A stretch of DNA of 64,000 nucleotides from UBA1351 sp963677885 (GCA_963677885.1 OY782500.1:310001-374000); one strand, 5' to 3'; positions 18,400 to 27,653 are shown, counted from the stretch's first letter. Notes: generated from the sequence alone by a model not told the origin. Program-made: numbers and translations.

Positions 18400-18774
18400 C
18401 TACTTAATAACAGCTTTCAAACGTTCAAAATTATAGTTAACCTGACTGATCAGGGTATTATATCTTAATTGGTTCTCAGCAAGATAAACCATCTCGGTAT
18501 CTACATCCACATTATTGCCGTCTTTTCTGTAGGACAGACCTGAGTTGTCGGTGTAGACTTTTGGTTCCAGGTGCTTGAGTTCTGAAATATCTTCAGCATC
18601 ATTAGCTTTAAGGGCCCTTTGAAAATAAGACTCGAAAGAAACGTCTTTTCTCTTATAACCCGGAGTATCGACGTTAGCAATATTCTCACTGATGGTCTGA
18701 TTTCTCTTCCAGGTTGCATCAAGAGCAAGCCCAAGCATATCCGTATGATTAAACATATTCTTGTTGGATATCAT
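18400..18774 (-). CDS. flgB: Flagellar basal-body rod protein FlgB
   Basis: FlgB of 124 residues, first gene of the flagellar operon. Conserved segments are ALDATWKRNQTISENIANVD, TPGYKRKDVSFESYFQRAL and the C-terminal NQLRYNTLISQVNYNFERLK. It forms the proximal rod. A promoter lies about 33-60 nt upstream and codY ends 262 nt upstream. Confidence 0.96.
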   Translation of the reverse strand: MISNKNMFNHTDMLGLALDATWKRNQTISENIANVDTPGYKRKDVSFESYFQRALKANDAEDISELKHLEPKVYTDNSGLSYRKDGNNVDVDTEMVYLAENQLRYNTLISQVNYNFERLKAVIK

Positions 18775-18806
18775 ATTCTCACCATTCCTTCTACTTACTA
18801 CTATAT

Positions 18807-18835
18807 ATTGTATCAGCTAATGAATAAATACACAA
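18807..18835 (-). promoter_or_regulatory. Promoter of the flgB-fliY flagellar operon
   Basis: Minus strand: TTGTGT at 18835-18830, a 17-nt spacer, and TACAAT at 18812-18807 with the TG of an extended -10. It lies 33 nt before flgB and after the codY terminator. I saw no SigD-type (TAAA/GCCGATAA) promoter here. Confidence 0.6.
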
Positions 18836-18926
18836 TATCTATTTATAGCCAAGTCACAGGCCTTCCAAACATTCATCATGCATACACTAGAGGCCACCAC
18901 CAATATACTTATCGGCAATAAATGAC

Positions 18927-18960
18927 AAAAAATAAAGGTACAAGAATTTCTTATACCTTT
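18927..18960 (-). terminator. Intrinsic terminator after codY
   Basis: Minus strand: a 13-bp stem with arms AAAGGTATAAGAA and TTCTTGTACCTTT (one wobble pair) followed by ATTTTTT. It lies 76 nt after the codY stop codon. Confidence 0.75.
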
Positions 18961-19035
18961 ATCATCATATTTATTCATTAAATCCAATCCGGGAAACAAG
19001 TCCCATACCCAAGATACGATTTGGTTCAACCTGAT

Positions 19036-19803
19036 TTAGATTTTATCAACTTCTTCAATAAGAATATCATTGAGAATCTTTATGTATGTTCCTTTCATAC
19101 CCAAAGACCTTGATTCAATAACCCCTGCTGATTCAAACTTTCGAAGTGCATTAACGATAACACTTCTAGTGATACCAACTCTGTCAGCAACTTTTGATGC
19201 AACCAATATACCTTCATTGCCATCCAATTCTTCAAAAATATGCTTAATGGCTTCCTGTTCTGAGAATGACAGGGTTGAGATCGCTGATTTTACAATCGTT
19301 GACTTACGCATTTCTTCTGAATTTTCTTCATTGATCGACCTCATAATCTCAAGGCCAACAACTGTAGCTCCGTATTCACCTAAAATAATATCTTCGATAT
19401 CATAAGGCCTTCCGGTACGGTACATAACCAAGGTACCCAACCGCTCACCAGCGATATCAATAGGTGCAACCATTCCCAAGTAACCTTTTTCTGTATATTC
19501 CTTGGAAAAGCCTAACGTTACCAGATTAATGTTCTCTTTAGTAGACAAAATATTAAGCAGTCGCTCGTTCAGTTGATTATCAATCAAGTCACCTTCATCA
19601 TTGGTCAAAAGCTGATCGATGGTCTCAATTGATTCAAGTGCATATTGTGCCAGTAATTTCCCCTTCTTACTTAGGACCAAAACAGTCGATTCCAGTATAT
19701 CACTCATAACTTGACATATATCACTGAAGATCACTCGTTCTGTACCTGTTTTTTGAAGAAGCTTGTTAATCTTCCTCGTACGATCCAATAGCTCTACACT
19801 CAC
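19036..19803 (-). CDS. codY: Global nutrient-responsive repressor CodY (GTG start)
   Basis: CodY of 255 residues: N-terminal GAF domain that binds branched-chain amino acids and C-terminal winged helix (ASKVADRVGITRSVIVNALR, KFESAGVIESRSLGMKGTYI). The GTG at 19803 (MSVELLDRTRKINKLL) is chosen because AGGAGG lies 7 nt before it and CodY proteins start this way; the open frame extends 25 codons upstream. Gene order topA-codY-flgB is common in Firmicutes. I found no clear CodY box in front of it. Confidence 0.96.
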   Translation of the reverse strand: MSVELLDRTRKINKLLQKTGTERVIFSDICQVMSDILESTVLVLSKKGKLLAQYALESIETIDQLLTNDEGDLIDNQLNERLLNILSTKENINLVTLGFSKEYTEKGYLGMVAPIDIAGERLGTLVMYRTGRPYDIEDIILGEYGATVVGLEIMRSINEENSEEMRKSTIVKSAISTLSFSEQEAIKHIFEELDGNEGILVASKVADRVGITRSVIVNALRKFESAGVIESRSLGMKGTYIKILNDILIEEVDKI

Positions 19804-19887
19804 AGTGTAACCTCCTAGGTAGCCTAGACAAGTCATAAACTCCATTACAACCAGTCTGGTAATAGTATGTGAAAACACCTAAAATAT

Positions 19888-19916
19888 ATTATAACTTAAT
19901 TGTATACAAATTTCAA
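19888..19916 (-). promoter_or_regulatory. Promoter of codY
   Basis: Minus strand: TTGAAA at 19916-19911, a 17-nt spacer and a perfect TATAAT at 19893-19888, starting 5 nt after the topA stop codon. A strong SigA-type promoter giving a leader of about 75 nt. Confidence 0.75.
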
Positions 19917-19921
19917 ACATT

Positions 19922-22000
19922 TTACGGTTTTTCCTGGTCGTTTTCTTGAATGTTCTTACAATTTTCATTAATACACATTAATTTCTTGCCTTTTTCAACC
20001 ATCATAGAACCACATTTCTCGCATGTTACGGTAGATGGTTTGTTCCATGACATGAAATCACATTCAGGATTATCTTCACATCCATAATAACGGCGGCCTT
20101 TCTTGGTCTTTTTAACCAGAACATCCTTACCGCATTTTGGACAGGCTACATCGTCGACTTTTTCAAGGAGTGGTTTCGTATTCCTACACTCAGGAAATCC
20201 AGGGCAAGCCAAAAACTTACCATATTTTCCAAGCTTAATCACCATATTTCTTCCACAAAGATCACATTCAATATCTGTCTCTTCATCTTTAATTTCCACC
20301 TTGTTGACTTCTTCTTCAGCTACTGTTACCAGCTTGTCGAAGTCAGGGAAGAAATCACGGATAACATCTTTCCACGGCAGCTGTCCCATTTCAACATTAT
20401 CCAGGCGATCTTCAAGATTAGCTGTAAACTTAACAGAAATGACATCTTTAAAGTAATCGATCAGTATTGTATAAACAATTTCTCCAAGTTCTGTTGGAAA
20501 AAGTTTTTTGTCTTCTTTACCCACATAACCTCTGGCTAAAATAGTGGAGATTGTCGGAGCATAAGTCGAAGGGCGTCCGACACCGTTTTCTTCCAAAGTC
20601 TTAACCAAGGAAGCTTCTGTATATCTTGCCGGTGGTTTAGTGAAATGCTGAAGGTCATCAAGTTGAATGAGTTCAAGCTTTGATTCATTGGTTACCTTCA
20701 ATTGTTTCTTGGCAACTTCCTCTTCTTCCGCATCCTTGTACACCTTAAGGAATCCCTCAAACTTAAGAACCTGAACACTGGTCCTAAACTCATAACCTGA
20801 ATTTAGAATCTTAATACGCTGGTGGTCATAAACAGCAGCCTGCATTCTAGAGGCAACAAAACGGGACCAAATCAGTTGATAAAGCCTGTATTGGTCTCTG
20901 GAAAGGGCTTCTTTAACGCTGGCGGGTTCCAGTTCTGAATAAGTCGGTCGAATAGCCTCGTGGGCATCTTGAGTCTTGCCGGCAGTTTTCTTGCCTTTGG
21001 CTACCCTTTCATTTTTATATTCATCACCGTATTTCTCACTGATAAAGTTAAGAACCTGGCTGTGGGCTTCGTCTGAAATCCTGGTTGAGTCCGTACGCAG
21101 ATAAGTAATAAGACCGGTCGTTCCACGACCTTTTATATCCACACCTTCATACAATTGCTGGGCAATCCTCATGGTTTTGGATGTAGTGAAATTAAGTTTC
21201 TTTGAAGCTTCCTGCTGTAAGGTAGATGTTGTAAAAGGAAGGGCGGGTTTTCTTACCCTGTCTGATGTTTTTACTTCTGACACCATAAAGGGACCAGCCG
21301 ATACCACATCAACAACTTCCTTTGTTTCAGCTTCATTGTTAAGCGCTATCTTATTTCCGTCTTTACCGTAGAAAGAGGCAATAAAGGGTTCCTTAAGACC
21401 TTCTGACTGAAGATGGGCATCCAGTGTCCAGTACTCCTCAGGTATAAAATCATTAATCTCTTCTTCACGGATACAAATAAGTTTTAAGGCAACCGATTGA
21501 ACACGTCCTGCACTTAAACCTTTTTTGACTTTCTTCCATAATAATGGGCTGATTTTGTAACCAACAATTCGGTCCAGTACCCGTCTGGCCTGTTGGGCAT
21601 CAACCAAGTCCATATCTATTTCGCGTGCAGCCTTAATAGAGCCTTTTACTGCATCTTTGGTAATCTCATTAAAAGTTATACGATAGACCTTGTTGTCATC
21701 ATTCTTTAAGGCATGATAAAGGTGCCAGCTGATCGCCTCACCTTCCCGGTCGGGGTCAGTCGCCAGATAAATCTTGTTCGCTTTTTTTGCTTCCTTTTTA
21801 AGTTTAGACAACAATTCGCCTTTACCGCGTATTGTAATGTATTTCGGCTCAAAATCATGATCCACATCTACACCTAACTGACTCTTAGGAAGGTCTCTTA
21901 CATGACCCATTGACGCTTCAATTTTATAATTAGAGCCCAAAAACTTTTTAATCGTTTTCGCCTTGGCTGGCGATTCAACAATAACTAAGTTTTTTGCCAT
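19922..22000 (-). CDS. topA: DNA topoisomerase I
   Basis: Type IA topoisomerase of 692 residues. Toprim domain at the N-terminus (NLVIVESPAKAKTIKKFLG, then ATDPDREGEAISWHL) and the catalytic Tyr region GLITYLRTDSTRISDEA. Three C-terminal four-Cys zinc ribbons are present (starting CDLCGRNM, CPKCGKDV and CEKCGSMM). It relaxes negative supercoils. Its ATG follows the dprA stop by 1 nt, with GGAGG inside the dprA end, so the two are translationally coupled. Confidence 0.98.
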   Translation of the reverse strand: MAKNLVIVESPAKAKTIKKFLGSNYKIEASMGHVRDLPKSQLGVDVDHDFEPKYITIRGKGELLSKLKKEAKKANKIYLATDPDREGEAISWHLYHALKNDDNKVYRITFNEITKDAVKGSIKAAREIDMDLVDAQQARRVLDRIVGYKISPLLWKKVKKGLSAGRVQSVALKLICIREEEINDFIPEEYWTLDAHLQSEGLKEPFIASFYGKDGNKIALNNEAETKEVVDVVSAGPFMVSEVKTSDRVRKPALPFTTSTLQQEASKKLNFTTSKTMRIAQQLYEGVDIKGRGTTGLITYLRTDSTRISDEAHSQVLNFISEKYGDEYKNERVAKGKKTAGKTQDAHEAIRPTYSELEPASVKEALSRDQYRLYQLIWSRFVASRMQAAVYDHQRIKILNSGYEFRTSVQVLKFEGFLKVYKDAEEEEVAKKQLKVTNESKLELIQLDDLQHFTKPPARYTEASLVKTLEENGVGRPSTYAPTISTILARGYVGKEDKKLFPTELGEIVYTILIDYFKDVISVKFTANLEDRLDNVEMGQLPWKDVIRDFFPDFDKLVTVAEEEVNKVEIKDEETDIECDLCGRNMVIKLGKYGKFLACPGFPECRNTKPLLEKVDDVACPKCGKDVLVKKTKKGRRYYGCEDNPECDFMSWNKPSTVTCEKCGSMMVEKGKKLMCINENCKNIQENDQEKP

Positions 22001-22001
22001 A

Positions 22002-23252
22002 TCAATCCTCCGAACGTGCGTAATAGCATCCTGATATTTTCCGAATAAGGCCTTTTAACTCCAGTACCAATAAAATGATGGTTACATCCTCTTGATGCAT
22101 TGAGCTTTCAATAGAGACCTCACTTTCACCTGTCCCTGTTTCTATCATCCTCGTTATCTGATTCATAATCTCAATTTCGTGGACAGGCTCGTAACTTATA
22201 CAAGAATATACTATTTTTTCCTTTTCTTCAAGTTTTTTTTCGGATTGACTTGGTTGTATAGGGCTTATTTCCGATGTTTTTCTATATTCATTGGCAATAT
22301 CCTCAGCGCAAAAAACGGGTTTGGCCCCCTGTCTAATCAGTTGATTGGACCCATATGCCTTAGGGTCCAAAATCCTTCCACTAACGGCATAAACATCCCT
22401 TCCCTGTTCAAGGGCAAAATCAACAGTAATTAGGGATCCACTCTTTTTTGCCGCCTCAACGACTACCACTCCATGGCTGATTCCACTAATGATACGGTTG
22501 CGTTTAGGAAACATATAAGGCATCGTTTCCTTGCCAAACCATTCTTCCGAAACCAGCATCCCCTTTTCAGAAATTTCATCGAATACTTTTTGATGGGAAG
22601 GTGGATAACAGGTGTCCAAACCACCACCTAATACACCTATAGTAAAGCCGCCAGCCTTTAATGCACCCTGGTGGGCAGACACGTCAACACCAAAGGCCAA
22701 GCCACTGATGATACCAAAACCTTCACCAGCCAGATCTTTGGCAAGTTTAAACGAGGCATCCTTAGCATAAAGGGAACACCGCCTGGCTCCAACTATACCA
22801 ATACAGTAATCCGGGATCCCTCCCTTTTCCACTTTATTTTGAGGAGCCTGCTCCATATTCTTGGTCCCCCTACCTTTTTGAAGCCCAACAAAATCAACCT
22901 CTTTTCTCAACCAATGGCTTTTGCAGTATAGGACAATAGGAAAGTCCGGCATATTCAGTAATTGTTTTGGATAGTAAGGATGGTCCGGCATAAGAATATG
23001 CTGGTCAGGCAAAAGATCTTGTGCCCGGGCAAGATAAACTTCAAAATCGTCTAAGTGTTTTTTGTAAGTCCCTTCATCAATAAAGTCGATGGACCTGTCA
23101 TAAAAGTGTCCTTCCAGAAACCGATTCAGGTCATGGACGGTATAATCCAGCACATCCTCTATAGCTTCCAGGGATTTAAAAAGGGTACAACACTTGATCG
23201 GTGTCATACCCTTCAGTTCAGTCAGCCACATAGCTGCTGCTTGTCTTTTCAT
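22002..23252 (-). CDS. dprA: DNA processing protein DprA
   Basis: DprA of 416 residues, a RecA loader on incoming single-stranded DNA during transformation. The Rossmann core is clear (GIVGARRCSLYAKDASFKLA, GFGIISGLAFGVDVSAHQGA, IGVLGGGLDTCYPPSHQKVF). A helical N-terminal part and a C-terminal winged-helix-like part (about residues 340-410) flank it. GGAG lies before the ATG at 23252. comM lies upstream in the same neighbourhood. Confidence 0.95.
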   Translation of the reverse strand: MKRQAAAMWLTELKGMTPIKCCTLFKSLEAIEDVLDYTVHDLNRFLEGHFYDRSIDFIDEGTYKKHLDDFEVYLARAQDLLPDQHILMPDHPYYPKQLLNMPDFPIVLYCKSHWLRKEVDFVGLQKGRGTKNMEQAPQNKVEKGGIPDYCIGIVGARRCSLYAKDASFKLAKDLAGEGFGIISGLAFGVDVSAHQGALKAGGFTIGVLGGGLDTCYPPSHQKVFDEISEKGMLVSEEWFGKETMPYMFPKRNRIISGISHGVVVVEAAKKSGSLITVDFALEQGRDVYAVSGRILDPKAYGSNQLIRQGAKPVFCAEDIANEYRKTSEISPIQPSQSEKKLEEKEKIVYSCISYEPVHEIEIMNQITRMIETGTGESEVSIESSMHQEDVTIILLVLELKGLIRKISGCYYARSED

Positions 23253-23267
23253 AGTTTTTCTCCGATT

Positions 23268-24491
23268 TTAGCCTTTCAGCTTACGAAGCAATTTTTTGAA
23301 TCTTGGCAATCCCCACTCGTAGATGAAGAAGAAGAAAGGATCAATGACATAATCAAATTCACCGATATATTCAACAAATTCACCTGTAAAGCCTTTTTTG
23401 AACCTGTAGAGACCATAGAGATGATGATCTGGACTTCGGTCTCCCGAAATTCCTCTAAAGTCATAAATCTTGCATCCCATCTCACAGGACTGCCTGATCA
23501 TTTCCCACTGAATGAGGTAATTAGGCATAACATTACGGTAGAGATTATCGCTGGCTCCATAGAGATAGCAAGCAGTTTCACCGTTAAGGATCATAATAGT
23601 ACCTGATACCAGAATGCCCTTAGGATGGTCAGCCACCAAGCCCTTAAGCTCATCAATTTCCTTCGTAAGCTTTTCTATTCTATTGTTATCTGGTTTATTT
23701 TTCTTTTCTTCATCAGTAAGATTCTTAACACTAATCTCCAGAGCTTTCTTAACATTATACTTAGCCAGATAAAGCTTAAACAGTCCCTGGGGATATAAAA
23801 TATCATACATATTCTGAAAGTAACTTAAAGGTCTGGTAATAAATCCATCCCGCTCTCCTGTCACTTCCATTATACGAACAAAGTCCTCCAGGTCCTCCCT
23901 TGTCCCTTCTATTATTTCAACGCCTTTTTTCTGGGCAACTTTTATGTTGTATCTGGTCTTATGATGGAATTTCTTCAATAGTTCATCAGGCGAACGGTCC
24001 AAGTTAAGCTTATAGACAAAACGAGGCTGTACTCCATCAAAATCAAGGGTAATCCCTTTATGACGATAACCTAAAGACTTTAAGAACTCAACTAAGTCCT
24101 TATTGTCTTCACCACCCTCTACCAAGTCTCCTTCTGAATCCCTTTCCTGGTATTTAACCAAGGGATCAATTTTTAAAACCATACCTTTATTAGCCTTGAC
24201 ATAAGCTACCAGTTCTTTGGTAAAAGCTTTGACCAGGTCATGATTTTTATAATCACAAACGAAACCTCTGGATGCATAATACATGTATTTCGGCACAAGT
24301 GGGAGTTTACGCCTTAAGAGCATACAAACCCCAACCAGCTCATCTCCGTCACCAAGTCCCACCAATTCATAATCCCACTCACCCATTGACTTAAATTGAC
24401 CCCATTCAGGCGTCTGGAGAAAAGACCCATAAGAATGAGTCTTGTTAAAGGCAACAAACTTGTCTCTATCCAAATTTTTAATCAATCTCAT
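23268..24491 (-). CDS. FemX-like peptidoglycan aminoacyltransferase
   Basis: A FemABX-family protein of 407 residues with two GNAT-like lobes. The first begins near FLQTPEWGQFKSMGEWDYEL and the second contains ILVSGTIMILNGETACYLYG and YLIQWEMIRQSCEMGCKIYD. Residues about 235-285 (KNLTDEEKKNKPDNNRIEKL) form the family's helical arm. Such enzymes add amino acids from tRNA to the lipid II peptide. It overlaps the racemase-like gene by 14 nt with GGAGG before its ATG. The amino acid it transfers cannot be read from the sequence. Confidence 0.87.
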   Translation of the reverse strand: MRLIKNLDRDKFVAFNKTHSYGSFLQTPEWGQFKSMGEWDYELVGLGDGDELVGVCMLLRRKLPLVPKYMYYASRGFVCDYKNHDLVKAFTKELVAYVKANKGMVLKIDPLVKYQERDSEGDLVEGGEDNKDLVEFLKSLGYRHKGITLDFDGVQPRFVYKLNLDRSPDELLKKFHHKTRYNIKVAQKKGVEIIEGTREDLEDFVRIMEVTGERDGFITRPLSYFQNMYDILYPQGLFKLYLAKYNVKKALEISVKNLTDEEKKNKPDNNRIEKLTKEIDELKGLVADHPKGILVSGTIMILNGETACYLYGASDNLYRNVMPNYLIQWEMIRQSCEMGCKIYDFRGISGDRSPDHHLYGLYRFKKGFTGEFVEYIGEFDYVIDPFFFFIYEWGLPRFKKLLRKLKG

Positions 24492-25608
24492 GCTTGTCCT
24501 CCATCAGGTGTATACGTTTGACTGAATCATCATAGAATAAAGGTTCCTTTGGAAGCTCCACAAAATCCCCTGCCATAATATCGGTACCTGTTAAATCTAT
24601 CTGGAAAAACTGCATGTTAACCATGCCAACAACCGGAAGTGTCATGGAATTATATTTAACCACTTCTTTTTTAATGAAGACCTTAAGTACCCGTTTAAGG
24701 AGACCCTTGGCCTTAAACCAAAACCCAACACCAACAGGCAGTTTATACATGCTCATACCTTCATAAAACCCGGTCTTAACAGATCCCAATCGGGCCCCTG
24801 CCTTACCTTTTGCCTTAAAGCCATATCCAAACTTGGATTTCTTCTCAAGGGTATGAATACTCATAATAGGAAGCAAAATCTTTCCAATCCTCTTGGTTGT
24901 CAATGGATTTTTCAGATACATCCCTCCATAAAGACCATTGCCTATACGGACCATATTTTCCTGATACTTGGATGTATCCAAGGCATTTTCTGAATTGGCA
25001 ATGTGGTAAATCAAATCACCGTTAAAATGATTCTTCATGTATCGCTTGCACTTTTGGAAGAGCTCAAACTGTCCATCGACCAATTTTTGGTTCTGATTGA
25101 CCGTTGAAGCAAAGTGGGAAAAAAGCCCTTCTATAGAAATATTCTCCTGACAGTGCTTATTGTCAAAAGTCGCCACAATATCCATCAGTTCCTCATAGGA
25201 GACCCCAAAACGGTGCATACCTGTATCCACCTTTATATGGACTCGTAAACGTTTATCACTACCTCTCAAATTCTTTTCAAAATGTTGAACCATGGCATTA
25301 AACTGGTTGACACTCTCCAATGAGATAATACAGTTATTATCAATGGCAACATCAAAATCGTAAACCGGACCAAGTATAATAATATCTTTATCAACCGCCT
25401 GGCGAAGCTTGACTCCCTCTTCCAAATAACCGACGCCAAACATATGTACACGGCTTTCCAAAGACTTGCTGATTTCATTCATGCCATGGCCGTAGGCATT
25501 GCTTTTAACCACAGCCATTATCTTTACAGATTTTTCCAAACGGGATTCTATTTTTGTTAAGTTATCCATCAAAATCTGATGATTAACCTCTATTCTAGGC
25601 TCTAGCAT
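24478..25608 (-). CDS. Divergent alanine racemase-family protein
   Basis: A PLP-dependent racemase-fold protein of 376 residues. The N-terminal barrel is well kept: PLP lysine in MAVVKSNAYGHG, HIKVDTGMHRFGVSYEEL, and MVRIGNGLYGG. The C-terminal domain is unusual. The FGYG tyrosine is present, but the standard GYADGY motif reads GFYEGM, the GRICMDQ-type motif reads GMVNMQF, and a basic insert (KGLLKRVLKVFIKKEVVKY) follows. It may be an alanine racemase or act on another amino acid. Its 3' end overlaps the FemX-like gene, suggesting a joint cell-wall role. Confidence 0.82.
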   Translation of the reverse strand: MLEPRIEVNHQILMDNLTKIESRLEKSVKIMAVVKSNAYGHGMNEISKSLESRVHMFGVGYLEEGVKLRQAVDKDIIILGPVYDFDVAIDNNCIISLESVNQFNAMVQHFEKNLRGSDKRLRVHIKVDTGMHRFGVSYEELMDIVATFDNKHCQENISIEGLFSHFASTVNQNQKLVDGQFELFQKCKRYMKNHFNGDLIYHIANSENALDTSKYQENMVRIGNGLYGGMYLKNPLTTKRIGKILLPIMSIHTLEKKSKFGYGFKAKGKAGARLGSVKTGFYEGMSMYKLPVGVGFWFKAKGLLKRVLKVFIKKEVVKYNSMTLPVVGMVNMQFFQIDLTGTDIMAGDFVELPKEPLFYDDSVKRIHLMEDKHEID

Positions 25609-25660
25609 TGTTATCCTCCATTACCTGCAGCCGGCAGGTATTATTTATCTCAACTATGCC
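25609..25660 (-). other. Leader of the racemase-FemX operon with hairpin
   Basis: Between promoter and start codon the leader has ACCTGC-CGGCT-GCAGGT, a 6-bp GC-rich stem ending 8 nt before the GGAGG site. It could affect translation; I recognise no known riboswitch. Confidence 0.4.
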
Positions 25661-25688
25661 ATTATACCATTATGGAGAATTTTTTCAA
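25661..25688 (-). promoter_or_regulatory. Promoter of the racemase-FemX operon
   Basis: Minus strand: TTGAAA at 25688-25683, 16-nt spacer, TATAAT at 25666-25661 with TG of an extended -10. It indicates the pair is transcribed separately from comM. Confidence 0.7.
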
Positions 25689-25701
25689 TAAGGATAGATC
25701 T

Positions 25702-25799
25702 TCAAAAGGTTTAGTTGAATTAATTTATCCAATATGTGATATTGAGAATCTTCAACTCGATATCATATATTGGATAAATTTTATGAAACTTCCTTTTGA
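25702..25799. repeat. 98-bp hairpin repeat, copy 1
   Basis: Imperfect palindrome with outer arms TCAAAAGG..AGTT and AACT..CCTTTTGA and a 25-bp inner stem (two G-T pairs) around the loop AATCTTCAA. Copy 2 has the same length. No coding potential. Possible miniature inverted-repeat element or structured RNA. Confidence 0.75.
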
Positions 25800-25821
25800 T
25801 GATCTAGCCCAGGATAGGAGG

Positions 25822-25919
25822 TGAAAAGGTTTAGTTGAATTATTTCATGCAGTATATGATATTGAGAATCTTCTACTCGATATCATATACTGTATGAAAT
25901 TTATGAAACTTCCTTTTGA
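25822..25919. repeat. 98-bp hairpin repeat, copy 2
   Basis: Same architecture as the copy 120 bp to the left. The inner stem is again 25 bp with two G-T pairs. Two stem positions change on both arms so that pairing is kept (A-T to G-C and T-A to C-G). Loop is AATCTTCTA. It is followed by CACCCTAACCA, which recurs with the end of the element at 50329-50351. Confidence 0.75.
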
Positions 25920-25932
25920 CACCCTAACCACT

Positions 25933-25975
25933 AGGATAGATCTTCAAAAGCTTTAGTTGAATTATTTCAAACACT
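25933..25975. repeat. Third, truncated copy of the 98-bp repeat
   Basis: GGATAGATCTTCAAAAG (as also found left of copy 1, at about 25692-25708) followed by CTTTAGTTGAATTATTTCA matches only the left arm of the repeat. It then stops a few bases before the comM stop codon. It appears to be a remnant. Confidence 0.55.
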
Positions 25976-25984
25976 TAAACCGAT

Positions 25985-27541
25985 TCATTTCTCAACAAAC
26001 CTCAACGAGACAGCTTCTGCCAGATGCTTGCCTTGTATCAGTGAGGCCCCATCCATATCAGCTATGGTTCTAGCCACTTTCAACAACCGGTGATAGGACC
26101 TGGAGGATAGATTCAGCTTTTCATAGGTCAGCTTCAAAAGTTTCTGTGCCTCCCCATCACAAAGGCAAAACTCACCAACCATTGATGCTCTGAGTTCGCT
26201 ATTGAAAGATATCCCCCTCCCCTTATAGCGTTTCCTCTGGATGTCATGAACCAACTTGACCCGTTTAAGAATCTCCTCTGAAGTCTCTTCGTTTCCAGCC
26301 TCACTAATATCCTTGTAATCAACACTATTCATCTCTATATACAGGTCCAAACGGTCAAAAATCGGCCCCGACAACTTGGTCTGATACTTCTTGATTTCAA
26401 CCGGAAGACAGGTGCACCTTCTTTGATCCGGGTAATAGCCACAGGGACAGGGATTCATGGCTGCTACCAGCATGAACTTACTGGGAAACCTAAAAACATG
26501 TTGATTTCTAGACAAAAGCACATAGCCTGCCTCAAGGGGTTCACGAAGGGATTCTATGACCTCTCGCTTGAATTCAGGAAATTCATCCAGGAGAAGGACG
26601 CCGTGATGTGCCAAGGAAATCTCTCCTGGCTTACCACTGCTGGAGCCACCGATGAAACTGGCCTTGGTAATGGAATGGTGGGGATTCCTGAAGGGACGGT
26701 TTTTCAAAAGTACCTGACTGTCTAAAAGGTTCTCACCGGCACTGTAGATTTTTGTCAATTCAATCTGCTCATCTCTTTTAAGATGAGGCATAATGGTAGA
26801 AACCCGCTTGGCAAGCATGGTTTTTCCAATTCCAGGAGGTCCTGAAAGCAGAAGATGATGCCTGCCTGAAACGGCGATTTCCATCCCTCTTTTAGCCTTG
26901 GCCTGGCCTTTCACCTGGGCAAAATCCAGCCTTTGTCCTTCCTCTACCAAGGTTCTTTTATCGCTAAGTTCTGACTCTGACCAATCGTGTTCAATTATCG
27001 AACCATCTTTCTCTGGACACTTATTTCTAAATTTACTGTTGATAAGAGCAAGAGTTTCCCTCAGGCTTGAAACACCTACAATATCCATACCCTCAACCAA
27101 GGAACCTTCCTCCAGATTGTCTTTTGGAATAATGCAGGTTTTTATACCAGCACTTTTGGCCTCATCCACTAAGGATAATATACCTTTAACCGGACGTATT
27201 GTTCCATCAAGGGCCAACTCTCCAATAACCATACAAGCATCAAGTTCCTCCTTATTAAAGGCACCTTCACAGGCTAATATCCCCAGGGCAATAGGCAAGT
27301 CAAACCCAACTCCATGTTTTGGGATATGTGCAGGCGCCAAGTTGACTACAATTCTTTTAAAGGGAAAATTATAGCCAGCATTCTTAATACCGGTCCTGAC
27401 CCTTTCCTTGGCTTCTTTTATCGTAGATCCGGCCATACCTACTAGACCAAAATTAGGAAATCCGTCACTGACATCCACTTCCACTTCAACAAGTAATCCT
27501 TTAATCCCTAAAAGGGTTCCGCAAATTATTTTCGTAAACAA
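25985..27541 (-). CDS. comM: ComM/YifB-like Mg-chelatase-type ATPase
   Basis: A 518-residue AAA+ protein. N-terminal Lon-like fold (DVSDGFPNFGLVGMAGSTIK, then AHIPKHGVGFDLPIALGILA), Walker A LLLSGPPGIGKTML, Walker B GVLLLDEFPEF, and a cysteine cluster NPCPCGYYPDQRRCTC. ComM is a helicase that extends branch migration of transforming DNA. It is found close to dprA, as here, although the racemase-FemX pair now separates them. Confidence 0.93.
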   Translation of the reverse strand: MFTKIICGTLLGIKGLLVEVEVDVSDGFPNFGLVGMAGSTIKEAKERVRTGIKNAGYNFPFKRIVVNLAPAHIPKHGVGFDLPIALGILACEGAFNKEELDACMVIGELALDGTIRPVKGILSLVDEAKSAGIKTCIIPKDNLEEGSLVEGMDIVGVSSLRETLALINSKFRNKCPEKDGSIIEHDWSESELSDKRTLVEEGQRLDFAQVKGQAKAKRGMEIAVSGRHHLLLSGPPGIGKTMLAKRVSTIMPHLKRDEQIELTKIYSAGENLLDSQVLLKNRPFRNPHHSITKASFIGGSSSGKPGEISLAHHGVLLLDEFPEFKREVIESLREPLEAGYVLLSRNQHVFRFPSKFMLVAAMNPCPCGYYPDQRRCTCLPVEIKKYQTKLSGPIFDRLDLYIEMNSVDYKDISEAGNEETSEEILKRVKLVHDIQRKRYKGRGISFNSELRASMVGEFCLCDGEAQKLLKLTYEKLNLSSRSYHRLLKVARTIADMDGASLIQGKHLAEAVSLRFVEK

Positions 27542-27653
27542 AAGTCACCTCCCAAACACATTTTATAATTGTGATGAGAGGTGAACAATATGTCTATCTA
27601 TCTATGATATTCAAAAAAGCATGTGCATACCAGTAATTATCAGGCTTTTACCC

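Noticed and set aside
18775..19035. SigD-type flagellar promoter before flgB
   Set aside because: No TAAA-N15-GCCGATAT-like motif; a SigA-type extended -10 promoter explains the site better.
19804..19921. CodY-binding box in front of codY
   Set aside because: I searched for AATTTTCWGAAAATT-like sequence and saw no convincing match.
27542..27653. Terminator for the ABC permease gene
   Set aside because: A short AAAAGC/GCTTTT pairing followed by a few T is visible but the loop is long and the stem weak; not strong enough to list.
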